This document shows positions 56,156 through 63,828 of a DNA stretch of 64,000 nucleotides, piece by piece. The notes under the pieces are model-generated. The model worked only from the letters and a program-made list of their open reading frames with translations, was not told the DNA's origin and searched no databases. Numbering within the stretch: the first letter of the stretch is position 1; the number at the start of each line of letters is the position of its first letter. Source of the stretch: JAVBLD01 sp031553705 (GTDB lineage Bacteria; Bacteroidota; Bacteroidia; Bacteroidales; Marinifilaceae); NCBI GenBank assembly GCA_031553705.1, contig JAVBLD010000022.1, forward strand, positions 54,038-118,037. Reading direction: 5' to 3'. A program made the translations under genes and the position numbers.

Positions 56156-56965
56156 ATGTTTGATTTATTATTATACGATTTTTTCCGGAATGCATTGCTT
56201 TGCACCCTGTTAACAGGGATTAGCTGTGGGCTGGTCGGAACTTATATTGTCGCCAAACGGATGGTATTCATCAGTGGAGGCATTACCCACGCTTCGTTCG
56301 GAGGGCTGGGGCTTGCCTATTATCTAGGATTCTCCCCGATGCTGGGAGCAACCCTGTTTTCGGTCTTCTCCGCATTGAGCATCCTGTTCTTGTCCGAGGA
56401 CAAGCGCCTCCGGACAGACTCGTTGATCGGTATCTTTTGGTCTGCCGGAATGGCCATTGGAGTCCTGTTTATCTATCTGGCTCCGGGATATGCCCCGAAC
56501 CTGATGTCCTATCTTTTCGGAAATATCCTGACGGTCACTTCCGGGCAAATCCTGATATCTGCGTTGCTCTGCCTGACCATCCTCCTTTTCTTCGCCTGTT
56601 TCTACCGGCCGCTTTTTTATATCGCATTCGATAAGGAGTATGCCCGCACCCACCACATAAACATAGGGATCATCGAGATTATCATTACCCTGATTATCGC
56701 CATCTGTGTGGTACTATGCATGAAACTGGCCGGCATCGTACTGATCATCTCATACCTGACGATTCCGCAGGCTATCGCCGGACTCTTTTATAAAAATTTC
56801 AAGCAGCTACTGATTGTATCCACGATCATCAGTGTCGCCGGTTCCCTGGCCGGTCTCTTTATCTCCGCCTGGCTGAACATTCCGTCGGGTGCGACGGTTG
56901 TTGTTTGCTTCCTGTTGATTTTTATGATCGGCTGGAGTATTCAAAGAATCAGGAAATGGAAATGA
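56156..56965 (+). CDS. znuB: Zinc ABC transporter permease
   Basis: 269 residues with about eight membrane segments, ABC-3 family. Motifs: GTYIVAKRMVFISGGITHASFGGLG near the N-terminus and the cytoplasmic coupling region LTIPQAIAGLFYKNFKQL. It forms the membrane pore with ZnuC and receives metal from ZnuA. No Zur-type regulator gene is adjacent; the Fur-family gene at 17483 is far away. Confidence 0.87.
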   Translation: MFDLLLYDFFRNALLCTLLTGISCGLVGTYIVAKRMVFISGGITHASFGGLGLAYYLGFSPMLGATLFSVFSALSILFLSEDKRLRTDSLIGIFWSAGMAIGVLFIYLAPGYAPNLMSYLFGNILTVTSGQILISALLCLTILLFFACFYRPLFYIAFDKEYARTHHINIGIIEIIITLIIAICVVLCMKLAGIVLIISYLTIPQAIAGLFYKNFKQLLIVSTIISVAGSLAGLFISAWLNIPSGATVVVCFLLIFMIGWSIQRIRKWK

Positions 56966-56984
56966 TGAATCAGAAATCTTTTCT

Positions 56985-56992
56985 TAGCTTTG
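56985..56992 (+). promoter_or_regulatory. Candidate -7 promoter element of lpd
   Basis: TAGCTTTG fits TAnnTTTG, 83 bp before the lpd start. Confidence 0.4.
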
Positions 56993-57075
56993 TAGCTGTG
57001 ATAATTTTTTACTAAAAATCGATCACTCTATTTTTAAACTGGTTATATAATAATATAAATTAAAGCTTTTGAATC

Positions 57076-58467
57076 ATGAGTTACGATCTGATTGTTATCG
57101 GTAGCGGTCCGGGAGGATACGTCGCTGCAATCCGGGGAGCCCAACTGGGTATGCAGGTGGCCGTAGTTGAACGGGCCGAACTGGGTGGAATCTGTTTAAA
57201 CTGGGGGTGCATCCCGACCAAATCGCTATTGAAATCGGCGCAGGTATTTGCCTATACCCAACATGCCGCAGACTACGGAGTAAAAGTAGAAAGCGCCGAA
57301 CCCGATTTTAACGCGATCGTCGCCCGTAGCCGGGGAGTAGCCGACAAGATGAGCAAAGGAATACAATATTTGTTCAAGAAGAATAACATCACCGTCATCA
57401 GTGGTCATGGAAAACTGACTGCCGGCAAACAGGTAGAGATAACTACCGAGGCCGGCGAGAAATCGGTATATGAAGCAAAACATATCATCCTGGCTACCGG
57501 AGCCCGTTCTCGCCAATTACCGGCTATCCCGCAGGACGGGAAGCGGATTATCGGTTATCGGCAGGCGTTGACCCTCAACCATAAACCGACATCGATGCTG
57601 GTGGTAGGTTCCGGCGCAATCGGCTCCGAACTGGCGTGGTTCTATAACGCGATGGGCACAAAAGTGACATTGGTCGAATTTATGCCGACAATCCTGCCAG
57701 TTGAAGACGAAGAGGTGTCCAAACAGGTAGGACGCGCTTTCAAAAAAGCCGGTATTGAAGTGCTGGTAAAATCGACCGTCGAAAGTATCGACACCGCCGG
57801 CGAACTACTAAAAGTGAACATCAGGAATAAAAGGGATGAAATCGAAGTGTACGAAGCCGAAATTGTACTTTCGGCTGTCGGTATTGCTCCGAATATTGAA
57901 AATATCGGTCTGGAAGAGGCCGGTGTGGAACTCGATAAAGGCAAAGTAAAAGTAGACGATTATTACCGTACCAATGTCGACGGCATCTATGCGATCGGCG
58001 ACATCGTACACGGACCGGCCCTGGCGCATGTGGCATCCGCCGAAGCGCTCTGCTGCATTGAAAAAATTGCCGGCCTGCATGCCGAACCGATCGATTACTC
58101 AAACATTCCGGGATGTACCTATACCACGCCGGAAGTAGCCTCCGTCGGAACGACCGAAGCCAAAGCCGTTGAAGCGGGTCTGGAGATCAAAACCGGAAAA
58201 TTCCCGTTCACCGCATCCGGTAAAGCGAGTGCTGCCGGTGCAAACGACGGTTTCGTAAAACTGATCTTCGACGCCAAGCAAAACACATTGCTGGGAGCGC
58301 ACCTCGTAGGAGACAATGTAACGGAGATGATCGCCGAAATGGTACTGGCCCGCAAGAAAGGAGTCACCGGCCACGATCTGATCAAAACAATCCACCCCCA
58401 TCCCACGATGAGCGAAGCCATCATAGAAGCCGCTGCCGCCGCTTATGACGAAGTGATACATCTATAA
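57076..58467 (+). CDS. lpd: Dihydrolipoyl dehydrogenase
   Basis: 463 residues. FAD-binding GSGPGGYVAAIRGAQLG, redox disulfide C40-x4-C45 in GGICLNWGCIPTKS, NAD-binding VGSGAIGSELAWF, and the C-terminal catalytic dyad His442/Glu447 in HPHPTMSEA are all present. It reoxidises dihydrolipoamide of 2-oxoacid dehydrogenase or glycine cleavage complexes. No E1, E2 or glycine-cleavage genes are nearby, so its partner complex is encoded elsewhere. Confidence 0.95.
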   Translation: MSYDLIVIGSGPGGYVAAIRGAQLGMQVAVVERAELGGICLNWGCIPTKSLLKSAQVFAYTQHAADYGVKVESAEPDFNAIVARSRGVADKMSKGIQYLFKKNNITVISGHGKLTAGKQVEITTEAGEKSVYEAKHIILATGARSRQLPAIPQDGKRIIGYRQALTLNHKPTSMLVVGSGAIGSELAWFYNAMGTKVTLVEFMPTILPVEDEEVSKQVGRAFKKAGIEVLVKSTVESIDTAGELLKVNIRNKRDEIEVYEAEIVLSAVGIAPNIENIGLEEAGVELDKGKVKVDDYYRTNVDGIYAIGDIVHGPALAHVASAEALCCIEKIAGLHAEPIDYSNIPGCTYTTPEVASVGTTEAKAVEAGLEIKTGKFPFTASGKASAAGANDGFVKLIFDAKQNTLLGAHLVGDNVTEMIAEMVLARKKGVTGHDLIKTIHPHPTMSEAIIEAAAAAYDEVIHL

Positions 58468-58480
58468 CAGAGGCAAGTGA

Positions 58481-58535
58481 CAGGTGACAAGTGGCAGGAT
58501 TTAATCTCCCTACCCCTTGCCACCTGCAACCTGCC
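58481..58535 (+). repeat. Imperfect G-rich inverted repeat upstream of the C1 peptidase gene
   Basis: CAGGTGACAAGTGGCAGG (58481-58498) is an imperfect complement of the C-rich arm 58515-58535 (CCTTGCCACCTGCAACCTG). It fills most of the lpd-peptidase spacer and resembles G-rich sequences at 37215 and 55985. Confidence 0.5.
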
Positions 58536-58549
58536 GCCATTTTTTACCT

Positions 58550-59929
58550 ATGAGAAAAGAGATATTATTTACAGTAGCATCTATTACGTTGGGCTTAAAC
58601 GTATTTGCGCAGAATATTACCGAAAAAGATTTGGAAAATATCCGGGAAAGTTTTAAAAAGGATGCGCCGACAAGGGCGATTCAAAACATTCTCACAGCCG
58701 ACAAAAGCATCCGGGACAATGCGTTGAACCGGGAACTACAAGGCAAGATCGACCACTATTTCAAATACCGGGTAGATGTAAAAGGAATTACCGACCAGCA
58801 AAGCTCCGGACGTTGCTGGATGTTCACTTCGATGAATGTATTGCGCCCGTCGGTGATGAAAAAATACAATCTGAACCAATTCGATTTTTCGCAGAACTTT
58901 CTTTATTTCTGGGATATCCTAGAAAAATCGAATCTCTTTTTGGAAAACTGCATCTCCACAGCCAAGCGGAATATGGACGACCGGGAGGTGGTAGAGTACT
59001 TTAAGTCGCCGGTAAATGACGGCGGCGTATGGAACCTCTACTACAATGTAGGCAGAAAATACGGAGTTGTTCCGCAGGATGTTATGCCGGAAACGGCCCA
59101 TTCCAATAACACTGCCCAGCTGATCGGAATTGTCAACGAACGGTTGAGGCTTGGTGGCTACACCTTGCGCCAAATGGCTGCCGACAAGAAAAAAGCGGCA
59201 AATCTGCAGGCGGAAAAAACAAACGTACTGAAAGATGTATACCGGATTCTGGCCCTTTGTCTCGGCGAGCCTCCCCATACCTTTACCTGGAGATATAAGG
59301 ATAAAATGGGAACCATCCGGGAACTGAAAGATTATACCCCGAAACAGTTCTATCAGGAGATCACTCCGGCCGACTATACGCCGGAAAACTATATCATGAT
59401 CATGAACGACCCGACCCGGGAATACTATAAGGTATATGAAATCCAGAACTACCGGAACACAATCGAAGGAATCAACTGGATCTATCTGAACCTTCCGAAC
59501 GAAGATATCAAAAAAGCGGCATTGGCTTCGATCAAGGATAACGAAGCGATGTACGCCTCATGCGATGTCGGCAAACAATTCAACCGGGAAGAAGGAATCC
59601 TCGACCCGACCATGTACGATTACGAATCCCTGTTAGGCGTTAAACTGACAATGGATAAAAAAGCGCGTATCCTGACCCGCCAGAGCAGCTCCGCCCATGC
59701 GATGGCCTTGATCGGCTGCGACACCGACGAAAACGACAAACCTGTAAAATGGGAATTTGAAAACAGTTGGGGCACCAAAGTCAACGGCGGCTACCTAACC
59801 TTTACCGACACCTGGTTCGATGAATATATGTTCCGGATTGTCATCCGGAAAAAATACCTGAGCGATAAAGCCGCAGATGCCCTGAAAAGCAAACCGGTAC
59901 AATTGCCGGTATGGGATTATATGTATTGA
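58550..59929 (+). CDS. Secreted C1 family peptidase (bleomycin hydrolase/aminopeptidase C-like)
   Basis: 459 residues from the ATG at 58550 (MRKEILFTVASIT), which opens a signal peptide ending near VFAQ; an upstream ATG in the same frame lies inside the repeat. The papain-like catalytic set is complete: Gln83 and Cys89 in QQSSGRCWMF, His383 in SSAHAMALIGCD, Asn405 in ENSWG. PepC/BlmH relatives are usually cytoplasmic; the signal peptide makes this a periplasmic or secreted Bacteroidales version, probably for peptide nutrition. The stop codon is embedded in a 44-bp perfect palindrome. Confidence 0.88.
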   Translation: MRKEILFTVASITLGLNVFAQNITEKDLENIRESFKKDAPTRAIQNILTADKSIRDNALNRELQGKIDHYFKYRVDVKGITDQQSSGRCWMFTSMNVLRPSVMKKYNLNQFDFSQNFLYFWDILEKSNLFLENCISTAKRNMDDREVVEYFKSPVNDGGVWNLYYNVGRKYGVVPQDVMPETAHSNNTAQLIGIVNERLRLGGYTLRQMAADKKKAANLQAEKTNVLKDVYRILALCLGEPPHTFTWRYKDKMGTIRELKDYTPKQFYQEITPADYTPENYIMIMNDPTREYYKVYEIQNYRNTIEGINWIYLNLPNEDIKKAALASIKDNEAMYASCDVGKQFNREEGILDPTMYDYESLLGVKLTMDKKARILTRQSSSAHAMALIGCDTDENDKPVKWEFENSWGTKVNGGYLTFTDTWFDEYMFRIVIRKKYLSDKAADALKSKPVQLPVWDYMY

Positions 59930-59957
59930 TAGAATATTCTATCAATACATATAATCC
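59914..59957. repeat. 44-bp perfect, loopless palindrome across the peptidase stop codon
   Basis: 22-nt arms (59914-59935 starting GGATTATATG, and 59936-59957) are exact reverse complements with no spacer. The left arm encodes the last residues and the TGA at 59927-59929; the right arm is an inverted copy of the gene end. Confidence 0.9.
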
Positions 59958-59959
59958 TT

Positions 59960-59996
59960 AAAGAGTCTAAAGATAATATCTTTAGACTCTTTTTAA
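59960..59996 (+). terminator. Terminator hairpin directly after the palindrome
   Basis: 16-bp perfect stem, AAAGAGTCTAAAGATA (59960-59975) with its complement 59977-59992, a single-base centre and a trailing T-run. Confidence 0.85.
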
Positions 59997-60077
59997 AGTT
60001 CCATTCTTCTCATTTAAAATTTGGTACTTGTTTTTCTTCTTTGCGTTTTCTTTTCAGGTAAAAAGATTTTTAATCCG

Positions 60078-60085
60078 TATTTTTG
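60078..60085 (+). promoter_or_regulatory. Candidate -7 promoter element upstream of the small ORF and reductase
   Basis: TATTTTTG fits TAnnTTTG, 27 bp before the 29-codon ORF and 235 bp before the reductase start. Confidence 0.4.
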
Positions 60086-60112
60086 TAAGAGTTTATAAAG
60101 ATTGGCAGCAAA

Positions 60113-60202
60113 ATGGAAGAACCTAAAACCTTTACTATCCAAACCTGTCCGCGCACTTTTGACCTTTCCAAATACACTACAGAAGAAACAATCTGTCTAT
60201 GA
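60113..60202 (+). CDS. 29-codon ORF in the reductase leader (uncertain)
   Basis: ATG 60113 to TGA 60202; begins MEEPKTFTIQTCPRTF and has two cysteines (C12, C28). It is well placed behind a promoter element and followed by a perfect hairpin, so it could be a leader peptide or the start of a lost gene. I recognise no family. Confidence 0.3.
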   Translation: MEEPKTFTIQTCPRTFDLSKYTTEETICL

Positions 60203-60216
60203 TATCACAGTCCCAT

Positions 60217-60253
60217 CTATTTTCCAATGGAAACTTGTTTTATTGGAAAATAG
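60217..60253. promoter_or_regulatory. Perfect 12-bp inverted repeat upstream of the reductase gene
   Basis: CTATTTTCCAAT (60217-60228) and ATTGGAAAATAG (60242-60253) with a 13-nt spacer. There is no T-run, so an operator or RNA regulatory hairpin is more likely than a terminator. Confidence 0.45.
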
Positions 60254-60320
60254 AATACACCTTCGTAAGATAATTTCCGATAGAAATTTTTTCTAATAGA
60301 AATAAATTAAAAGTATAGAT

Positions 60321-62768
60321 ATGAAACACATCATCATCGGCGGAGTTGCCGGAGGTGCAACAGCAGCAGCGCGAATCCGTCGGATAGACGAATTTGCAGA
60401 AATCGTGATGCTCGAAAAAGGCAAATACATCTCATACGCTAACTGCGGGTTGCCATATTACATTGGAGGCACTATCACAGAGTACGAAAAGCTTTTTCTA
60501 CAAACGCCCGCATCGTTTGGAAAGCGTTTCAACATCGATGTGAGGGTCGAAAGCGAAGCAGTGGAAATTGATACCAAAGCAAAAACAGTAACTATTCGCC
60601 GCACGGACGGTTCAATGTATCCGGAGCGTTATGACAAGCTGCTGCTTTCTCCCGGAGCTTCTCCTATTCGTCCGTCATTGAAAGGAATCGACGGCGAAGG
60701 GATTTTTACGCTTCGTAGTGTCGAAGATACCGACCGGATTAAGAACTACATTACTTCACACCAGATCGAAAGTGCGATAGTTGTAGGTGCGGGTTTTATC
60801 GGTCTGGAGATGGCGGAAAACCTGCATGCGACGGGAGCGCATGTTTCGGTGGTCGAAATGAGTAATCAAGTAATGGGACCCGTCGATTTTTCGATTGCGT
60901 CACATATTCATCAACACCTCTTGCAGAAGGATGTGTCGCTTTTCCTCGAACAGAGCGTTGAACACTTTGAGCGGAAAGGGAGGAAGATTGAGGTTTTTTT
61001 GAAAAGCGGTGAAACGTTGACCACCGATATGGTTATTCTTTCGATCGGCGTTCGTCCTGAAACCACACTTGCAAAGGCAGCAGGAATAAAAATCGGTGAA
61101 ACCGGAGGAATTTGGGTTGATGACTACCTCGAAACGTCGGTAAAAGACATCTACGCCGTTGGCGATGCCATTGAGTTTCCGCATCCATTGACGGGAAAAC
61201 CGTATCTGAACTACCTTGCCAACCCCGCCAACCGTCAGGGACGTATCGTGGCGGATAACATGGTGTTCGGGAACACGACGAAATATGAAGGGGCGATTGC
61301 GACTTCCATCGCCAAAGTATTTGACATGACCGTCGCTTCCACCGGTTTGGCAGCGAAACGATTAAAACAGATGGGAATAGTATATGCGAGTTCAACAACT
61401 CATTCCGCTTCACACGCAGGTTACTATCCCGACGCACTGCCGCTGACCATCAAGCTGACTTTCGATCCCCGGAGCAGAAAACTTTACGGGGCGCAGGGAG
61501 TTGGTTACGATGGTGTAGACAAGCGCATCGACCAAATCGCCCTGCTGATTAAGAATGGTGGAACAATTGATGACCTGATGAAAACAGAGCATGCCTACGC
61601 GCCGCCTTTTTCGTCGGCTAAAGACCCGGTTGCCATTGCGGGCTATGTAGCGAACAATATTGCTAACGGCACCATGCCCGTCGTATCATGGAGGGACATA
61701 GAAAGCGCCGACCGCAACGAGGTTTTTCTCCTCGATGTCCGCACCCCGGCAGAGTACTCGCTCGGCTCAGTTGCCGGAGCCGTAAATATCCCGCTCGACG
61801 AGTTACGGGATCGTATAAGTGAGATTCCGGCCGGTAAACCTGTCTATACCTTCTGTGCCGTCGGGCTTCGCGGTTACCTGGCGTTGAAAATCCTGTCGGC
61901 TCGCGGATTCGAGAACGTGAAGAACCTTTCAGGCGGCTACAAAACATACTCGACAGCGGTAGCGCCCGTTTCAAATCAAACACGCATGATAGTAATGGAG
62001 GATAAAACCGATATGGAAACACAAAAGATAACTCAAGAGATAAAAACCGTAAAAATAGATGCCTGTGGGCTGCAATGCCCTGGCCCGGTGATGAAAATCA
62101 AACAAGCCATTGACAACATCATTGAAGGAGAACGCATTGAGATGGTGGCCACCGACGCGGGATTTGCCCGCGATGCTCAGGCATGGTGTAATACCACGGG
62201 AAACATCCTGATATCCCATTCGGAAGACAAAGGAAAATATACGGTTGTCATCGAAAAGGGTTCGCCCCAAACGTGCAATACCATGACTTTGTGCGACAGC
62301 AAGTCAAAGACATTGATCATGTTTAGCGACGATCTGGATAAAGCGCTCGCCACATTCGTACTCGCCAACGGAGCCGCCGCAACCGGACAGAAAACAACCA
62401 TCTTCTTCACATTCTGGGGACTGAACGTCATTAAAAAAACATCAAAACCCAAAGTCAAAAAAGATATTTTCGGAAAGATGTTCGGGATGATGCTACCGTC
62501 GAACTCCCTTCAACTGCATCTCTCCAAAATGAGCATGTTCGGAATCGGCGATAAAATGATGCGGTATATCATGAAAAATAAAGGTATCGATTCGTTGGAA
62601 TCGCTCCGCCAGCAAGCCATCGACAACGGCGTAGAGTTTATCGCCTGCCAAATGTCGATGGATGTTATGGGCGTCAAACGCGAGGAGTTGTTGAATGAGG
62701 TAACCGTGGGAGGTGTGGCAAGCTATATGGAGCGTGCCGAAAATGCAAATGTCAACTTATTTATATAA
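60321..62768 (+). CDS. CoA-disulfide reductase fused to rhodanese, TusA and DsrE-like domains
   Basis: 815 residues with four sulfur-related modules in order. The first is an FAD/NAD(P)H disulfide oxidoreductase (1-450), with GGVAGGATAAARIRR and the single redox Cys42 in YANCGLPYYIGG, as in CoA-disulfide and polysulfide reductases. A rhodanese domain follows (about 460-550, active Cys512 in TFCAVGLRG). Next is a TusA-like domain (about 578-650, CGLQC586PGP). Last is a DsrE/F-like domain (about 655-815, IMFSDDLDKALATFVLANGA). It probably moves persulfide sulfur between domains in thiol or CoA redox balance. A decayed thioredoxin gene follows in the same reading frame, which suggests a lost redox partner. 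Confidence 0.88.
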   Translation: MKHIIIGGVAGGATAAARIRRIDEFAEIVMLEKGKYISYANCGLPYYIGGTITEYEKLFLQTPASFGKRFNIDVRVESEAVEIDTKAKTVTIRRTDGSMYPERYDKLLLSPGASPIRPSLKGIDGEGIFTLRSVEDTDRIKNYITSHQIESAIVVGAGFIGLEMAENLHATGAHVSVVEMSNQVMGPVDFSIASHIHQHLLQKDVSLFLEQSVEHFERKGRKIEVFLKSGETLTTDMVILSIGVRPETTLAKAAGIKIGETGGIWVDDYLETSVKDIYAVGDAIEFPHPLTGKPYLNYLANPANRQGRIVADNMVFGNTTKYEGAIATSIAKVFDMTVASTGLAAKRLKQMGIVYASSTTHSASHAGYYPDALPLTIKLTFDPRSRKLYGAQGVGYDGVDKRIDQIALLIKNGGTIDDLMKTEHAYAPPFSSAKDPVAIAGYVANNIANGTMPVVSWRDIESADRNEVFLLDVRTPAEYSLGSVAGAVNIPLDELRDRISEIPAGKPVYTFCAVGLRGYLALKILSARGFENVKNLSGGYKTYSTAVAPVSNQTRMIVMEDKTDMETQKITQEIKTVKIDACGLQCPGPVMKIKQAIDNIIEGERIEMVATDAGFARDAQAWCNTTGNILISHSEDKGKYTVVIEKGSPQTCNTMTLCDSKSKTLIMFSDDLDKALATFVLANGAAATGQKTTIFFTFWGLNVIKKTSKPKVKKDIFGKMFGMMLPSNSLQLHLSKMSMFGIGDKMMRYIMKNKGIDSLESLRQQAIDNGVEFIACQMSMDVMGVKREELLNEVTVGGVASYMERAENANVNLFI

Positions 62769-62951
62769 AAAGTTGCTAAGTTTGAAAGCAATCCTAAGGA
62801 ATGGAAATACCTGGGAGACAAACCCGCGTTAGTAAACTTTTGTGCATTCTGACGCGGGCTTTGTAAGATGATCGCACCCCTTCCAGAGAAATTTGCGGCA
62901 GAATATAACGACAACATCGTGGTATGCAGAATCAATACCAAGCCAACATAA
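62769..62951 (+). pseudogene. Decayed thioredoxin gene (active site destroyed, C-terminus lost)
   Basis: Hand translation directly after the reductase stop gives KFESNPKEWKYLGDKPALVN, then FCAF, a TGA stop (62850-62852), RGLCKMIAPLPEKFAAEY and NDNIVVCRINTKPT before a second stop at 62949-62951. This lines up with thioredoxin around ...[20 protein letters not shown]...; WCGPC has become stop-Arg-Gly-Leu-Cys without any frameshift, so Trp and the first redox Cys are lost. The C-terminal half is missing. Bacteroidales CoA-disulfide reductase genes can be followed by thioredoxin genes, which fits the position (from memory). Confidence 0.8.
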
Positions 62952-63021
62952 AAAATCGAGCCTTATTTTTTCCTCAAGTGAAAGGGCATCAGTTGAAAAG
63001 AAAAAGAACCGGATTTTTGTT

Positions 63022-63029
63022 TAACTTTG
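63022..63029 (+). promoter_or_regulatory. Candidate -7 promoter element directly before the toxin gene
   Basis: TAACTTTG fits TAnnTTTG and ends 5 bp before the ATG at 63035, so a transcript from here would be nearly leaderless. Confidence 0.35.
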
Positions 63030-63034
63030 CATCT

Positions 63035-63430
63035 ATGAAAAAGTGGCTTTATATTATCGGCTTAATCTTCCTTTTTGCTGCAAATACAACGGCGGCAAAC
63101 GCTGACTTTTTGGGCGAAAGGGTGGAAGTTGCCGCTAAGACGGGACGACAAACTTTTGAGATTGCCGATGGTGTGAGAAGAGCAAAAGCAGCTCAAGAAT
63201 TAGGGCATACTTCAATTAAAGCAATGGACCATACAGGAAAAACCTTTCAGGTGCCACTTAAAGATTTATATTCTCCATTTAAGAGTTCTATAGATGTAAG
63301 TACGCCATTAAATCAATTTCGATATGATAGAATTTATAATGGATTTAAAGCCGGCGACGCATTACCTCCAATTTATGTTAGTCCCGGAAGTAGAGGTGTA
63401 AGTATTTTTGATGTTAATTTTATATGGTAG
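63035..63430 (+). CDS. Small secreted toxin-like protein, ParB-like fold suspected
   Basis: 131 residues from the ATG at 63035 (MKKWLYIIGLIFLFAAN), which opens a signal peptide ending near ANA; a frame opening at 62924 overlaps the thioredoxin remnant. The mature part has FEIADGVRRAKAAQELGHTS, similar to the ParB/Srx box with a GxRR-type motif, then VPLKDLYSPFKSSIDVSTP and a C-terminal PPIYVSPGSRGVSIFDV. I recall this pattern from C-terminal toxin domains of polymorphic toxins in Bacteroidota. Here it stands alone behind a signal peptide. The stop overlaps the next gene by 7 bp (ATGGTAG), as in toxin/immunity pairs. Base composition is clearly more AT-rich than the neighbours. Nuclease activity is inference. 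Confidence 0.6.
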   Translation: MKKWLYIIGLIFLFAANTTAANADFLGERVEVAAKTGRQTFEIADGVRRAKAAQELGHTSIKAMDHTGKTFQVPLKDLYSPFKSSIDVSTPLNQFRYDRIYNGFKAGDALPPIYVSPGSRGVSIFDVNFIW

Positions 63431-63669
63431 AAAATAGAAAACAAAAAAAAGCGATACAAGCAATACAGGATTTAATTATTGAAGCTCGGAATTTGGCACA
63501 TAAAAATTCCCCCGCTAAAGAATTGGCTGAATTTCTTGATGGAGTTGAATATCTTCCAGCTTTAATAATTGAAGAAAAAGATAATACCGATTTATTTGAA
63601 AAATTTTTGAAAGACTTTTGTACTTGTAATAACTGCATGAATGTCGTAAATAGATACGAAAGCCGCTAA
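63424..63669 (+). CDS. Putative immunity protein of the adjacent toxin
   Basis: 81 residues, starting inside the last codons of the toxin-like gene (ATGGTAG overlap). It is cytoplasmic, helix-rich and charged (KQKKAIQAIQDLIIEARNLA, then EEKDNTDLFEKFLKDF), with three clustered cysteines near the end (CTCNNC). No family is recognised with certainty. Small size, overlap and AT-rich composition fit a cognate immunity protein. Confidence 0.5.
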   Translation: MVENRKQKKAIQAIQDLIIEARNLAHKNSPAKELAEFLDGVEYLPALIIEEKDNTDLFEKFLKDFCTCNNCMNVVNRYESR

Positions 63670-63693
63670 TTTTTTAATTTTTAGCGCATTACT

Positions 63694-63765
63694 CCCGCCC
63701 ACCCTCTTAAGGCAGGTTCTGCTTGCATTGAAACGCAAGCAGAACCTGCCTTAGGGAGCGGGCGG
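63694..63765. repeat. Long inverted repeat between the immunity gene and the next gene
   Basis: 19-bp perfect arms (63708-63726 and 63735-63753) around an 8-nt loop ATTGAAAC, extended by partly paired outer arms (CCGCCC/GGGCGG). The inner stem is GGCAGGTTCTGCTTGC and its complement. It could be a strong terminator or a mobile-element relic at the cassette boundary. Confidence 0.7.
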
Positions 63766-63801
63766 AATGTAGAGAGCTGTCATTGAAATGTTGGTACAAA
63801 A

Positions 63802-63816
63802 CCCGAGTTATTCGGG
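63802..63816 (-). terminator. Terminator of the minus-strand gene at the window end
   Basis: CCCGA/TCGGG stem with a 5-nt loop, followed on the minus strand by TTTTG, just past the stop codon at 63829. Confidence 0.6.
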
Positions 63817-63828
63817 CTTTGCTCTTAG

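Larger units (their letters stand above)
59997..60320 (+). other. Leader region of the CoA-disulfide reductase gene
   Basis: 324 bp between the peptidase terminator and the reductase start. It holds a -7 element (60078), a 29-codon ORF (60113-60202) and a 12-bp inverted repeat (60217-60253). A last weak stem, TAGAAA/TTTCTA, lies near 60282. Confidence 0.5.
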
